From Paulownia fortunei (Eukaryota > Streptophyta > Magnoliopsida > Lamiales > Paulowniaceae): a stretch of 64,000 nucleotides of DNA. Location of the stretch: positions 17,639,861-17,703,860 of the forward strand of contig CM033105.1 in NCBI GenBank assembly GCA_019321725.1, read 5' to 3'. The notes beneath the pieces are model-generated. The model was not told the DNA's origin and ran no database searches. It worked only from the letters and a program-made list of their open reading frames with translations. Positions 12,618 to 23,899 of the stretch are shown here, in pieces (the stretch's first letter is position 1; every line of letters starts with the position of its first letter). The position numbers were made by a program, and so were the translations under genes.

Positions 12618-13400
12618 ATAGGGTTTAAGCCATAGAAAACATAAACATCCAAAAAATGAAGTTTGTTATAATTTGGTGATCGATTAAATAAATGTTTATA
12701 AGGGGAAGAAAAATTAAGAAAAAGAGTGGAAAGACAATTAATCAAATATACTGCAATTTGAAAAGCATATGTCCAATATTTATAAGAAAGTTTTGCTTGA
12801 TGAAGAAGAGTTAAACCTGTGTCAACAATATGTTTATGGCGTCTTTCCGTAGTTCCATTGTGTTGAGGTGTATGTGGTGGTGTTTTAAGATGTTGAATTC
12901 TAATTATACTTAAAAAAAATTTAAGAGTAGTATATTCACCACCACCATCAAAGTAGACAAATAATAGAACGATTGACATATTTTTCAACAAGAGCTTTGT
13001 ATTGACGAGATATGGTGAAAATATCATATTTTAATCGTAAAGGATAAAGCCAAATATATTGAGTGAAATGGTCAATAAAAATAGCATAATAGTTATGCCC
13101 ATGAACAGAATGAACCAGAGACGAACCCCAAACATCAGTGTAGACTAGATCAAGAGGACCACGACTGTCTAAAGTAGATTTACCAAATGGCAAACGGTGA
13201 CTTTTATTACATAAACAAGATTGACAAACTAAATTAGAAGAACAAGTTGTTGATAATGAGACTAAACCAAATTGAGCAAGTTTATTGATAATTTTTAAAG
13301 ATGGATTACCAAGACAACCATGTCATGTAGTCAGAGATGTTGGAACAACAACACCAGTAGATAAAGCAATGATATGACTTTTATTTGCATATTCAGACAT
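12614..13400 (-). pseudogene. Copia integrase
   Basis: Minus strand. The N-terminal zinc-binding part is damaged (HGCLGNPS where HxxLGHPS is usual), followed by CQSC. The catalytic core shows D in VYTDVWG, D in YFDGGGEY and E in NGTTERRH, so all three catalytic acids are readable. The frame shifts between 12948 and 13027, where two open segments overlap. The fold is that of a retroviral-type DDE integrase which inserts the cDNA copy; it cannot be made as one protein here. Confidence 0.82.
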
Positions 13401-13409
13401 TAGCCATTC

Positions 13410-13740
13410 ATAAAGATCATGTTGATTCCTTCCGCGTTTGTAAATCCTTGACAACAAAATATGATGGAAAAGATTCAATAGATGTGTGATTGGAATAATA
13501 AAATTTAGAAACAGAAATAAGATTTTGCTTAATAGTGGGTACAAAAAGAACAATAGATAAATTGTAAGATGGAGAACATGAAGTATTCCCAATATGAGTA
13601 ATTGGCAAACCTGAGTCGTCACCATTATGAATATCATTAGGACTTTCATACAATTGATGAAATGATAAATTGGACAGATGAGAGGTCACATGATGAGATA
13701 ATCTGGAGTCTAGTATCCATGGGTTTTAAGTAGGAGAGAA
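13410..13740 (-). pseudogene. Copia aspartic protease with altered active site
   Basis: The minus-strand frame gives PWILDSRLSHHVTS where copia proteases have WxLDSGASxHMT. The catalytic Asp and Ser are kept but the invariant Gly is Arg and the Ala is Leu, which should abolish activity. Downstream NLISVSKF marks the GAG-pre-integrase region. Confidence 0.78.
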
Positions 13741-13789
13741 AATAGTGACATGATTGGCAAATGGATATTAGGACGTGGATGTGGGAAAA

Positions 13790-14714
13790 AGCTTGAAACA
13801 TCTATTAGCGGCATAACCACGTTTGTCACAATATTGACATACTACAGGTGCAGTAGAAGAAGCAAGACATAATGGTTTAGATGTAAATATGGATTTAGTG
13901 TATTTGTTGATAGGTAAAAGGGTTGGGAGTGGACTAGAGATAGGGGAGGTGAAATTTTATTTAGGAAACCAAAGTGGTGTGGTATGATGTTTAGCCAAAT
14001 TTGCAATAGGTAGGACATGATCGGAAGTTTGATTTTCATTATGGAGAAGAAAGGTTTCATGATCTATGATTTTATCAAACAATTTTTCGAAATGTACCAT
14101 AGTATCTCGAGAGTGCATTGCAGTAATAAGCTCCTTGTAGGCAGGGCCTAGGCCACGAGTTGCATAAAGTAAAAGATCAGCATCACTTAGGAGGTCTTCG
14201 AGAAGAGTGAGTTCATTTGTAATTTGCTTAATAGAAACAAGAAAATTAGTCACAAAAAGGTCACCACGAGTAGTCGTTATTAATTTATCCTTGAGATGAA
14301 TCATGTGTGTAGTTGATCTCTTGGCATAGAGACGAGATAAATGGGTCCATGCTTCATGACTTGATGTTGCAAAGGAGGCTAATGGAATAACATATTCTCT
14401 CAATGAGGTAAGAATAGCATAAAGAATAAGTTGATCCTAACGACGCCAAGAAAGATGAGCTGGATTTGGAATGTTACGACCATCTTGAATGATTGTTGGT
14501 GCATGACATGTAAGAGTGTCGTCAGATAGTCGAGAAGATCCAAGCTAAATAACAATGCAGTAAATTGGGCTTTCTCGGAGAAATAATTAAACTTTGTGAC
14601 TTTTAGGGGGAGTTGGGTGGCAACATTGATGGTGATGAGCATCGAGGTAGAATTGATTGGTGGCGCAACAATAGAATTGGTATTGATAACATTGTCTAAG
14701 GATTCAAAGGCCAT
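13790..14714 (-). pseudogene. Copia gag (UBN2 type) with damaged zinc knuckle
   Basis: It begins at an ATG at 14714 (MAFESLDNV), breaks by frameshift near 14400 and continues through 13957 with the alpha-helical gag core (HEAWTHLSRLYAKRST, LLYATRGLGPAYKEL). The zinc knuckle near 13795-13840 reads CQYCDKRGYAANRC, so the zinc-binding His is replaced by Tyr. The core would normally assemble particles and bind RNA. The frameshifts and knuckle change show it is dead. Confidence 0.78.
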
Positions 14715-14773
14715 GGTAAAGAAAAATAAATAAATTGCAGATCAAGCTCGTTAGATAAAGGCTTTGGATACTA

Positions 14774-15036
14774 TGTAAAGAAAAATATTTATGGTATTGT
14801 TTAAATAAGTTGTACATATTACAAGTATATATAGGTGTTCATCGTAACTTCAGGATAAACATAACAAAAATTTAAATTTAAAATTTACAATCTTGAAGAT
14901 AATCTGAATCTTATCACTAATATTAACAATCTTGGAGATTATTTGAGTGTTTCTCTGAATCTATTGAGATGCTGATGACGCCATGTTTGTAGGAGCAACG
15001 ATTGAGATTTGCAGTAGTGAGAAAGATGCTCTGATA
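14774..15036 (-). repeat. 5' LTR of the short-LTR copia element
   Basis: It begins TGTAAAGA next to a primer site (minus strand TAGTATCCAAAGCC, close to the tRNA-iMet type TGGTATCAGAGCC) and ends CTCTGATA. It pairs with 10208-10487 with moderate divergence. Confidence 0.82.
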
Positions 15037-15041
15037 CGTAG

Positions 15042-15598
15042 TCCCATCATGTTCCATGGTAATCATCTTCAAATTATTAGGCAGCACATCAGCCACACTT
15101 GCCTCTCTAAAAAAGATCCATCTTTTTTAGACTGAGGGACCCTTAGGGAACTTCATCTTCATCATATTCATCTCCTTATGAAAATATTTCACCTTCTCTA
15201 TGAGATCTAGCTCATATTTCGAGGCTAGACCAATGTGTACCTTCCCACTTTGTCTTACTGCTCGTCGTCTGGTCTATCTCATCAGTCCCCTTCTACCATC
15301 CCCTCGATCTGCCAGGGAGGCGAAGGTCGACCTTCTTCTACATGGCAATATCTACTATTGTCGTAATTAGGCCTCATAGCTACTCCATGCTTAATTATAT
15401 CAAACATGGTTGGGGCTGCATCTGTGGGGGAACAGTTGGTGGAACCATATTAGCTGCCCTTCTCTATAGAATCATTGAAATAATCAGTGTTAAATCCTTT
15501 TCTCTATCCCACCGCTCCTCCCTCTCACATTGTTCTTCCATCCCTTTCTCTACCATATCCTTAGGTCTTAACTTAATTTTCTCATAGATAGCGCCACT
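15042..15598 (-). other. 5' internal part of the Tat relic, with primer-binding site
   Basis: Continues the element cut by the copia insertion. At about 15578-15597 the minus strand reads TGGCGCTATCTATGAGAA, close to the TGGCGCCGTCTGTGGGAA site of Tat elements; nearly all differences are C to T or G to A. The coding part up to 15042 is too decayed for me to assign gag domains. Only some 530 bp separate the primer site from the RNase H side, so gag, protease and reverse transcriptase are deleted. Confidence 0.55.
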
Positions 15599-15815
15599 TG
15601 ATGCATTCTTCAATTCCCCGTCAAGAAATATTCTTCCATACCGTAAATTCCTACAATAAAAATAGTTAGCGACGCTAAGGTTTGACCCAAAAAAACTTTT
15701 CGATGCTTAAATCATTATTTTTTTGTTATGGAGAAAGATAATGCATTGTATACAAATTGCTAAAAAATGAGGACATGTCTTAAAGCTAAAGTTGAAAACT
15801 TTTATACACCTTTTG

Positions 15816-15859
<44 letters not shown>

Positions 15860-16107
15860 ATTATTTTTTCCGCAGCTCAAACTCTTTCCTTTAGTGACCC
15901 TATTAGATACCTAGTTGGGCTCTAATTGGGCACCTGGGCCTACTTAACACAAACTACTGCTTCTCAATGAGCCACAGCTGTCTCGCCCCAATGAAATCGA
16001 ATCCCTTAGGAATTTGGCCCATTAGATACACAATAAGCCTGAACAACATTGGAGGTAAGGGCTCATATTGACCCCATTATCTTAGGAATCAGCCAAGGAT
16101 CTTAACA
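15599..16107 (-). repeat. Probable 5' LTR of the Tat relic
   Basis: It starts TGATGCATTC beside the primer site and can be closed at CTTAACA (16107), which would give TG...CA ends and about 510 bp. The inner part, on the minus strand, has the layout seen at Tat 5' LTR ends (TTAAGCATCGAAAAG, then TGTAGGAATTTACGG). No partner LTR is visible at the left side, so the outer limit is a guess. It contains a (TA)n run. Confidence 0.45.
15820..15855. repeat. (TA)n microsatellite
   Basis: Perfect TA repeat of about 17 units followed by TTA triplets, inside the proposed Tat LTR. Confidence 0.95.
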
Positions 16108-16580
16108 CACCTTACTAGTATCAAGTTGGAAAGGTATGGAAGATCATCTATAAGAACCACCTGTACAGTAGTACACCTTTGTTTATGTTAGTACAATGTT
16201 GCAATCAAAATTATGTTCTTGGTCTTGCTAGAAAGGTTACGTGCCACACATTTTTGTCTACGAAAATATAACTCGACTTATAATTAATTGCTTAGACATA
16301 CATGACAAAATAGTTAGTGCTCGTTTGAAGAACTTTTAACAGATATTTCTCAATTAGCACATCCCAAAAAACTAAGCAAAAAAAATAAAATGAAATACAT
16401 TGTTGAGAAGTAGTGAAAACATATGGAAATTTGGTAGTTTGCGATGAAGTATTTTACCATCAGACCCATGGGGTGGGCCCACAAATAGAATTCCGACATT
16501 ATGGCTAACTCATGAAATTAGTTAACCAAATTTGGTAAAGAAACATGTTTCAATCATAGATATCAAAAAATAATTGTCAA
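16108..16580. other. Intergenic stretch with nothing recognised
   Basis: No open frame of note, no terminal repeats and no RNA gene seen between the Tat LTR and the RNase H relic. Confidence 0.5.
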
Positions 16581-16581
16581 A

Positions 16582-17110
16582 GTGTTTCGATCGCCTCAGC
16601 TTGGCCCGAAGGGGAGGAATTATGGACCCATTTCTTTTTGGAAGGGTGACTTGCATATTGTCGAGCAGCGGGTTTCATTGTTCATCATCGTTGTCCTCCT
16701 GATGTCAAAAAGGTTATATGGCAAAAGCCATCGCCAGGGTGGTACCAGCAAAGGCAATCCGGGAGTTGCTGGATCTGGAGGACTTGGGCGAAACTCAGAA
16801 GGGACGACATTATTTGCTTTCTGCTATTCTCTTGGGACATCATCGAAATCCTATGTCGAACTCTATGCTTTTATGTGTGGAATTTATTATTCTTATGACT
16901 GGCATTAGGAAGCTATGGGTTGAAATTGACGTGCAAGATGTGTTAGTTTTACTCTTTAACATCAAACTTATGGCCATTGGAAGTTGCAGTCACTTCTTAC
17001 TAAAATTAATTCATTCATGTGCAATATTGGAGATACGATTTTCATATATACTCAGAGAGGACAACCAAGCTGCTGATTTTTTGGCAAACCCATGCGTGCT
17101 TCACAGGTGA
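16582..17110 (+). pseudogene. RNase H domain relic of a plant LINE (RVT_3 type)
   Basis: Frame at 16582: GGLGRNSEGTTLFAF and SKSYVELYAFMCGIYY, where plant RNase H-like domains have GGLIRNSEG...AELYAL. The continuation is in another frame from about 16890: LWVEIDVQDV, then the C-terminal ILREDNQAADFLAN, which carries the conserved R.GN..AD motif with GN replaced by DN. One frameshift therefore splits the domain. Such domains sit at the 3' end of many plant LINE polyproteins or in stand-alone relics; no reverse transcriptase is visible upstream. The stop at 17108-17110 is probably the original terminus. Confidence 0.7.
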
Positions 17111-17144
17111 CTCATGCACTTAGCCAGCCTCGGAGCTACCACAT

Positions 17145-17500
17145 TTGCTTAATGGAATTGTTACTTTAGATAGAGTAGCTTTGCCTTTTGATTTTCACAA
17201 GATGGAGAGCAGCAACGTTGCGCTGTTGCAAATTTGGAAAAGCAGCGTGCATGGAAGTGGATTTTTGATCCAAGGCCACGGCGTAGAAATTAACGCCGCC
17301 GCAAGGAAGATTTGCATTGGCGGAGGAAAATTGCAAGAGATGAGGATGTCGGGGCTCAAACATTTGTGCGGCACCGCAAATACACTGGAGATGGGGCCGC
17401 GCCCGAAGACACTGAACAGTTTCTGATGCAATGAAGACATGGGCCATGGCTCGAGCGTGTTTTGCGCCGCGGCATGAGGATAATTGACACCGATTTGCAT
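17145..17500. other. GC-richer segment downstream of the LINE RNase H
   Basis: Clearly less AT-rich than its surroundings, with many CG dinucleotides and a near-palindromic CGGCGTAGAAATTAACGCCG at about 17280-17299. Frames of 93 to 101 codons are open on both strands (17145-17426 plus; 17166-17447 and 17195-17500 minus), some starting at non-ATG codons, with no recognised domain. It is followed by a T-rich tract to 17560, as in a LINE 3' end. It may be the LINE 3' untranslated region or a captured fragment. Confidence 0.4.
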
Positions 17501-17539
17501 TTACTTTTTGTTTACATTTTTCGCTTTTGCTTTTTTAGA

Positions 17540-20070
17540 TTCATTTTATGCTTTCTTATATTCCTTTTATGATCTTGTAAAGAGTACTCCTTATTTTTCT
17601 GTTTTTAATTTGTAAAAATTAAGTTTGAATATTTATAATTAATAAAATAGAAGAGGTTTAAGTCAAACTATTCGTCTACAACTTTAATAATAAATAAAAA
17701 TAAAAATCGTAGATATCAATCCAAATATTCTCCCATAACCTTCTGTGATTAAAATACCATGCCAACAGTTTTTCAACAGATTTGTCTTACCCAATCAATA
17801 ACATATTAAGCATGTGCTTGTATTGTAGTTCATTTCTAAGTGTAAATCTACTTATTATAGTATTAATGGCTTAGATTAAGTCAATCCAATTATAGAGTAG
17901 AAATTTTCCTGCAGAGAAAAACATAAACACAATATTTGTGATAACATAAGATGTATATTTTATTCTTTTTATGTTCTCCCTCCTCTTTTTATTTTTATGT
18001 ATTAATAAAGGAGTGTAAGTATAATTATTATAATAATATAGAAGATGTTTCTATAATTATCAAATACCGTTTATGTAATTATCCCTATGTCGTGATTACA
18101 TTACTTGTCGTTCTCATGTATTTCAAAAGTTAAAGAAATACCAATATAAAAATTGGCAGTTGAGATTTTTCATTTGACCATAATTCAGTGGAAACCTTTT
18201 GTCCTGACTTTTGCCAAGCGAAAAGAGCCCTGCTCAAAGGTTTTGTCATCCCTATTTGGGAAATTTCAATGTAGGGTATAAAAGAATTGAATCGAGTCGA
18301 ATATTTTATTATTTAAATTTATTTAATTTTTTATCGAATTTTTCAAAAATTATATTTGAATTTTATTTGATTGTTAATTGAGTTGAGTTTCAATGAGCTT
18401 TAATCGAGTCGAACATGAATCGACCTCGAGTAGCTCGATCTTTTTATACATTTTTTTTTATTTTTTCACTAATCAAATCGAGTTCGAGTAGTTCGATCTT
18501 TTTATACATTTTTATTTTATTTTTTCACTAATCAAATCGAGGTCAATCCGAATTTCAAATCTTATTGAACCAAATTATGTTCAAACTTAATTTGTTAAGT
18601 TAACGAACAGAACTCAAACGAGTTTTTAACAATCGATCTCGAGTCGAGTATCAAGTAGTTTGATTTGTTTTTTATCCTATGTAAATAATATGAAATGTAT
18701 TTATATTATCATATATAATTCAATAGTTTTAATCTCATTTATGTAGCAACCAGTAGAATAGTATGGAAAGAGTGAAAGTGGAGTAAAGGGTTGATATTTT
18801 CAGAGTTTCCCAAGAAGACAAACTTCAGGAAAGGAAACAAAAATGGAGGAAAATTTTCACCAGTTACGTACTGCATTGAATGAAACAATAAGATAATGCC
18901 TTTCAATAATGGAACACACTTCCATAATAGAATTTAACATGTCCTTTGTGTTTTGGAGCTATGTCAACTATAAGTTTGATAAGATCAGATTTTCTTGATT
19001 ATCAGTTATTGTCCTTCGATTAGGATTAAATTTTGAGGGTGTATATTCGCGTTTGTATTAATATTTCTAATGAAGCTTTGACACTATGTTAAGGCATTCA
19101 TTTTTTATACTAAGAGGGTATTTGGCTAATATTATTTAAAAAATCTTGTAAGCTCAACATTTCATAACATATTTTGGGAGCTTATAAGATATTGGATCTT
19201 ATTTTAAAAATAAGTTGTTGAAGTTTTTGGATAAAATAAGATTATGAAACTTTTAAAATATTATTAATGGCAATTTTATATTTAAAATTATCAAAATTAA
19301 AAGAATTTTCTTACTTTGAAAATGCTTTAGGATCTCAATTTTATTTTTATTTTTTTTAAAAAACAACTTAGAAGATGATAACAACTTATTTTGGTTGTTG
19401 TTAAACTCCTTTTCCAAAAAATTTACTAAATATTTTAAGATATCTTATAAACTCTCAAATATTTTATAAGATATTTTAAAAAGTTTATAAGTTCAATCAA
19501 ATCAAGCACCCAACCACCATTTTATTTGCTGCTTGGTATTAGCTGAGATGTAGTAATTTATATATACATACATACATACATACAAGATTAGAAGGTGATA
19601 GCCGTTGGTCTAATTTGGTAATAATTGTCCTTATGGTGAAGGCAACAATTATTCTTGCTGTGAAAATCCATAGAGTAAATCTACAAGCTATGGTGGAGGC
19701 TCGTGGTGGAGATCTACAAACCACCTGCAGAGATGTGTGTTCTTTGGTGAGTTTGTAAACCACAATCTAAACATCTCACTTTACATACGGAGATTAAAAA
19801 AAAAAAAGTTTAATAATTTGAATTGCACTATCTCTATTAATTATAATTTTTAATACAGTGATTATTACTATGTCCAACAAATAAATAGAAGAGTCAACAC
19901 CACAAATTTAATTTCCAGTAACGAGAATTGGTGGGAGATTGTTGGTCTAGTTTGACAACATTTACCTTTGGGACAAAGGCTGAGCTCGTTTTTACAGTTA
20001 ACATATTAATAAAATTTTCAGTACATTTGTGCCAAAGAATGAATAATCAAGCGGTGATGGAAACATGAAT
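17540..20070. other. AT-rich intergenic region without genes
   Basis: Contains the CGAGT-rich block at 18285-18660 (likely a decayed miniature element), repeated TTATAAGATATTTTAAAA-like words around 19130-19500 and a CATA tetranucleotide run at 19566-19583. The minus-strand frame at 19539-19763 is unrecognised. Confidence 0.5.
18425..18541. repeat. 58-bp tandem duplication in a CGAGT-rich element
   Basis: Two adjacent units share CGAGTAG(C/T)TCGATC, TTTTTATACATTTTT and TTTTTTCACTAATCAAATCG with only a few differences. They lie in a larger block rich in TCGAGT words (18285-18660) that resembles the ends of hAT-like miniature elements. Confidence 0.75.
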
Positions 20071-20077
20071 TATAGAT

Positions 20078-20225
20078 GTAGTAGGACCAATAGCTAAAAG
20101 GGCAAAACCATGGTCCATGGCCACTAAAGTAATATCTCCAACCGAATTTAGACCCCATCTGATTGGACAGTCATGACAACCCAAGGGCTCCAATCAACGC
20201 ATTTTTGCACCAGTCAAGGCCAGGA
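20078..20225. repeat. Dispersed module, copy 1
   Basis: The first part (GTAGTAGGACCAATAGC, CAAAACCATGGTCCATGG, CACTAAAGTAATATCTCC) recurs nearly unchanged at 21102-21170. The second part (TTTAGACCCCATCTGATTGG to TTTTTGCACCAGTCAAG) recurs in diverged form at 24945-25020. No coding potential seen. Confidence 0.7.
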
Positions 20226-20229
20226 CTTT

Positions 20230-21100
20230 CTCAAATCCAAACAACTAGAAAGATTCCTTTGCATATGATAGATAGAGACCGATATATGTTTGGTTTGTGC
20301 TGCGGCTTAAGAGTGTACAAATTTGGGAAGGCCGCTATTTGTTTGGTAGTCAAAATACTTGAAATTTGGATTTAATTTCCAATCTAAAAATTTTATATTG
20401 GTTTTTTATTTCTCTAATTAAATAAGTGTTTATACGAAATTATCTTGTTTAGCTTTGGTTTGAATATTACATAAGCGGATACATTAATTTTGAAACAAAA
20501 AAACAAAAAAGCCAAAACAAACTCTTTTCTCTATCTAAAAAAATCACATAAGCCAGAGATTCTTGATAATGTAGGGTTTTGTTTGGAGTTACTTTAGTTT
20601 CTGTTTTAATATTTCCATGGAAAATAGTAAAAAGATTTATAATTTGAAATATATATGGGGAATTGTGATATATGTTTTAATTTTGAGATAGACAATTCTT
20701 ACTATAAATATCATATTTTGTTGGTTAGTTGTATCACATATTATGTATTCTTTTAAAATTATTTAATGATTGAATGATATAAATATATATACATTGATGA
20801 GTTATTAACCCAAAATAGGTTTAATAGGTTAAGTCCAAGAGATTCATTCGAATTATGAGTCAAAATAAAAATAAGACACAATAGATCAAGTTCATGGAAT
20901 CCACAAGTTAATGCACAAAGTTAGGTTATAATCTTCCGACTAAACCCAATTAGACCTAAGGGCCCAATGAAAACCTTCATATTAACACTATAAATATTTT
21001 TATTTTTTATTATTAAAATGTACGCAATTAATTATATATTGAACTACTATCAAGTTTTACAAATTATATTTACTTGCTTTGGAACTGATTAAAATTATAG
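20230..21100. other. AT-rich stretch without genes
   Basis: Nothing recognised; no terminal repeats or domains. Confidence 0.5.
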
Positions 21101-21101
21101 T

Positions 21102-21170
21102 AGTAGGACAATCGCTAAAGGCCAAAACCATGGTCCACGGCCACTAAAGTAATATCTCCAACCGAATTTA
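21102..21170. repeat. Dispersed module, copy 2
   Basis: Matches 20078-20150 with about four differences over some 68 bp, including the CCATGGTCC core, then runs into unrelated AT-rich sequence. Confidence 0.75.
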
Positions 21171-22045
21171 AAATATTTAATTTTATTTTTTAAAAATACT
21201 AAACTACTAGAATTAAAACCAGACTGAATGAAAACGAAGCCTACTATTTCTTCACTTGCAACAACTTCATTTGCTACCTAGTTCCTGTGGGGTTGTTTTT
21301 CGTCTATCTAATCATTTTTTCGTGACTGTGAAAATTGCTTCTAGCCTCCTCATCTACAGACTATTGCCAAGCCACCCCCTAATGTTTCAAAAATTGGCAA
21401 AACCACCCCATTTGTTAGTTTCAGTACATGTTGACCATTAATTTGGAGGGTAGAAACGTACTTTTCATGGTTTCTTTTATAAGACAAAAAAATAAAACAC
21501 AAATATCCATTAAATTGGTGTTGAAACCAATGAAAGGCCACCACATGAATTAACTTGGGGTTGTGTTTGCAATTTTGCTTTGCTCTCAACTTGTTATAGG
21601 ATTATTTTCATGAATAACTGATTACTTACATACATTTATTGATGAAAAAATGTTTAAAAAAATAAAGGACTAAAGAAATTTTTCGGTGCTATTAATCCAA
21701 AGTGCATCATATTATACAATACGGTTTCTACCTAGAGTTCTCTAAATTTAGCTTTTATCATTAAGTATTTTAAGTTTACTGATAATAAATTATTAAATAA
21801 TATTTTTGCTATACTTAGAAAAAAATTCAAATTTTTTATTTGAAATTATTGTTTTACTTTTAGCACATTTTTCTTCTTTCAGACAAACAACTTTTTACGT
21901 GGCATCTATTTCGAGTATTTTTATTATCATATGCATTTTGTCATGGGTGTTAAAGGTGGATATGGTTCATTAACATTGCTTTTGTAGAAAAATGGTTAGA
22001 ATTATAATAAAATTAGCAAAGTTGTTGAAAAAAAGAAGGGGGTCC
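21171..22045. other. Intergenic stretch without recognised genes
   Basis: Short unrelated frames overlap on both strands near 21256-21589, with no domain or consistent codon pattern. Confidence 0.5.
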
Positions 22046-22069
22046 GGGGGGGGGGGGGGGGGGGGGGGG
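22046..22069 (+). repeat. Poly(G) run
   Basis: Twenty-four consecutive G, preceded by GGGGGTCC. Potentially forms G-quadruplexes; a run of this length is also prone to assembly length error. Confidence 0.9.
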
Positions 22070-22540
22070 TCATAATTACAAAAGTAGTAATTCTAATTAA
22101 GGGAATTTGGGGTCATACAGGTTCATTATTAAGTAATGGTTTAGGTTGATCTAGTTTTACTTTCCAAATTTATGTTGTTGAATGCTGGGGTTTGAGGTTC
22201 GTTTTTTAAGCTTTTGTAATGGGGTTTAGATTTATATATAATTAATAAATTTTAATCTTTTTTATTATAAGTTGGAATTATAAAAGGTTAGTTTATATTG
22301 GTAGATTTGAGTTAAATATTTCAAATTTATAATAATAATTTTATTGATTTTTTTTAATAATCTCATGATACAATGAATTTCAAATCCTTAACTCCTATTT
22401 TGAATTATTTTTTTGACTTATTTTGATGAATTTCAAATTTAAATTGAATCATTTAAAATCTTTCGCCCCAAATCCTCTTCTCAAATCTAAATTATTCCAT
22501 CTACATGTAACCTAAGCATATTAGATTTCAATCAAAGCAT

Positions 22541-23882
22541 TTGAGGTTATAAAAGATCCACTATTAAATAAGAGTTTATGTTGTTCTAATTTAATTAGGG
22601 TATTTAATTTGCAAATTTTAAGTTTGATCTTATAAAAAGGTTTGTCATTAAATTAAAATTAAAAGTTAGTTTAATTATTTTATGATTTAGTGTTTTGTAG
22701 GTTATGTTTCTAAGGATTATTGGTTATTGCAATGATCCTTGATGTTGCAATGGCATGTTTGCAACTTTTCAGTATTGTTCACAAAGTGCTAGTTGGCCAT
22801 TCTTTTGCAATTTTTGTCATTGACATGGGTTTTTGGTTATTTGAACTAATAGTTAACAAAAACTTCAAGAAAAACTAATACAAGGGAGGTCTTTGCTAGC
22901 GTTTAAAACGTTAAGGTTCTTGCCAATAGTCTATAGTTAGGGGGACATTGATGTAATTTTTCAGATTTAAATTTAAATTCTTTGGCTAATTTGTAAGGTT
23001 TAGGAAGTTTCAGGTTCAAAACTTTTTATGCTTTTGATTAAAAGGTTGGAATTATATAAATCTACAACATTTCTTATCTGGGGATTTGAGGATATAAAAG
23101 GTGCATTACTGAATAAGGGTTTATTCCGTTCTAATTTAATCAATGTACTTAATAATTTTTATAAAGGCGTAAGATGTTATATAAGGTTTGTGAATAAATT
23201 AAGGTTAAAAGTTGTTTTTTTATTTTTTTTAGATTTTCAATTATTTTAATGTTTTAGGATTTAGTTTTTTTGTTGCAATCTTTTTAAAATCGGAACAGTC
23301 CAGCTTGAGGGCGAAAAATCGAATATTCAAACCAATCAAAAGCCGTACAGTACAGACATGTTAAATCGAGTAAAAAATCAATCAAACTGGTTAGAATCAA
23401 TTTTTTTATTTTTTATTTTATTTTTTTAAAAAAATTTAAATTTGATATTTTATTACATGTATGCGATTATTTAGATTTTGGACTTTGTTATATATATATA
23501 TTTTAATTGATTATTTATCTTTTTTATCTTGTATGTAATAATTAATTTATTATATTATTATTTTACATAATATTAAATTACTGACCAACAATATGACTAA
23601 TTAGATTATCGATCTAACCTGAAAACCTTGTTTTGTAGGTTATGTTTTTGAAGATTGTTAGATTAATGCTTGCTCATGGATTTTGCAACGCAATGGCACT
23701 TTTGCAATCGTTCAGTATTGTTCCCAAGGGGTAGTTGGTCATTCTTCACAATTTTAGCCATTGGCATGGAGGTATCCTGGTCATTTAAACTAATAGTTAA
23801 CAGAATCTTCAAGAAGAACTAATGAAAGGGAGGTCTTTGCTAACGTTTAAAATGTTAAGGAGTGGGGTTGATGTAATTTTTT
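22541..23882. repeat. Local tandem duplication, two units of a non-coding block
   Basis: Unit A (22541-22962) and unit B (23085-23882) share an ordered series of blocks: GAGG(T/A)TATAAAAG, TTGTAGGTTATGTTT, CTAATAGTTAACA, GGGAGGTCTTTGCTA and TTGATGTAATTTTT. Unit B is longer because of an insertion at about 23275-23630. A third, weaker copy of the opening block lies near 22100-22145. No coding frame is conserved between the units. Confidence 0.7.
23275..23630. mobile_element. Miniature transposon inside duplicated unit B
   Basis: Interrupts unit B at a point where unit A is continuous (TTTAGTGTTTTGTAGG). The right end reads, on the minus strand, CAAGGTTTTCAGGTTAGATCG and the left end CAATCTTTTTAAAATCGG, compatible with weak terminal inverted repeats of the hAT miniature type. 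The exact ends are uncertain within about 10 bp. Confidence 0.55.
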
Positions 23883-23899
23883 CCCTTTTATGAGTACAC

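Larger units (their letters stand above)
10208..15036 (-). mobile_element. Ty1/copia LTR retrotransposon with short LTRs
   Basis: A 4.8-kb element with LTRs of 280 and 263 bp, inserted into the Tat relic. The flanking 5-mers are CATAG (10203-10207) and CGTAG (15037-15041), a duplication with one mismatch. Gag, protease, integrase, reverse transcriptase and RNase H follow in the usual copia order on the minus strand and nearly the whole length is present, but several frameshifts, stops and active-site changes make it inactive. The short LTRs and UBN2-type gag suggest the Ale/Retrofit lineage; this is inference. It is younger than the Tat element it interrupts. Confidence 0.88.
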
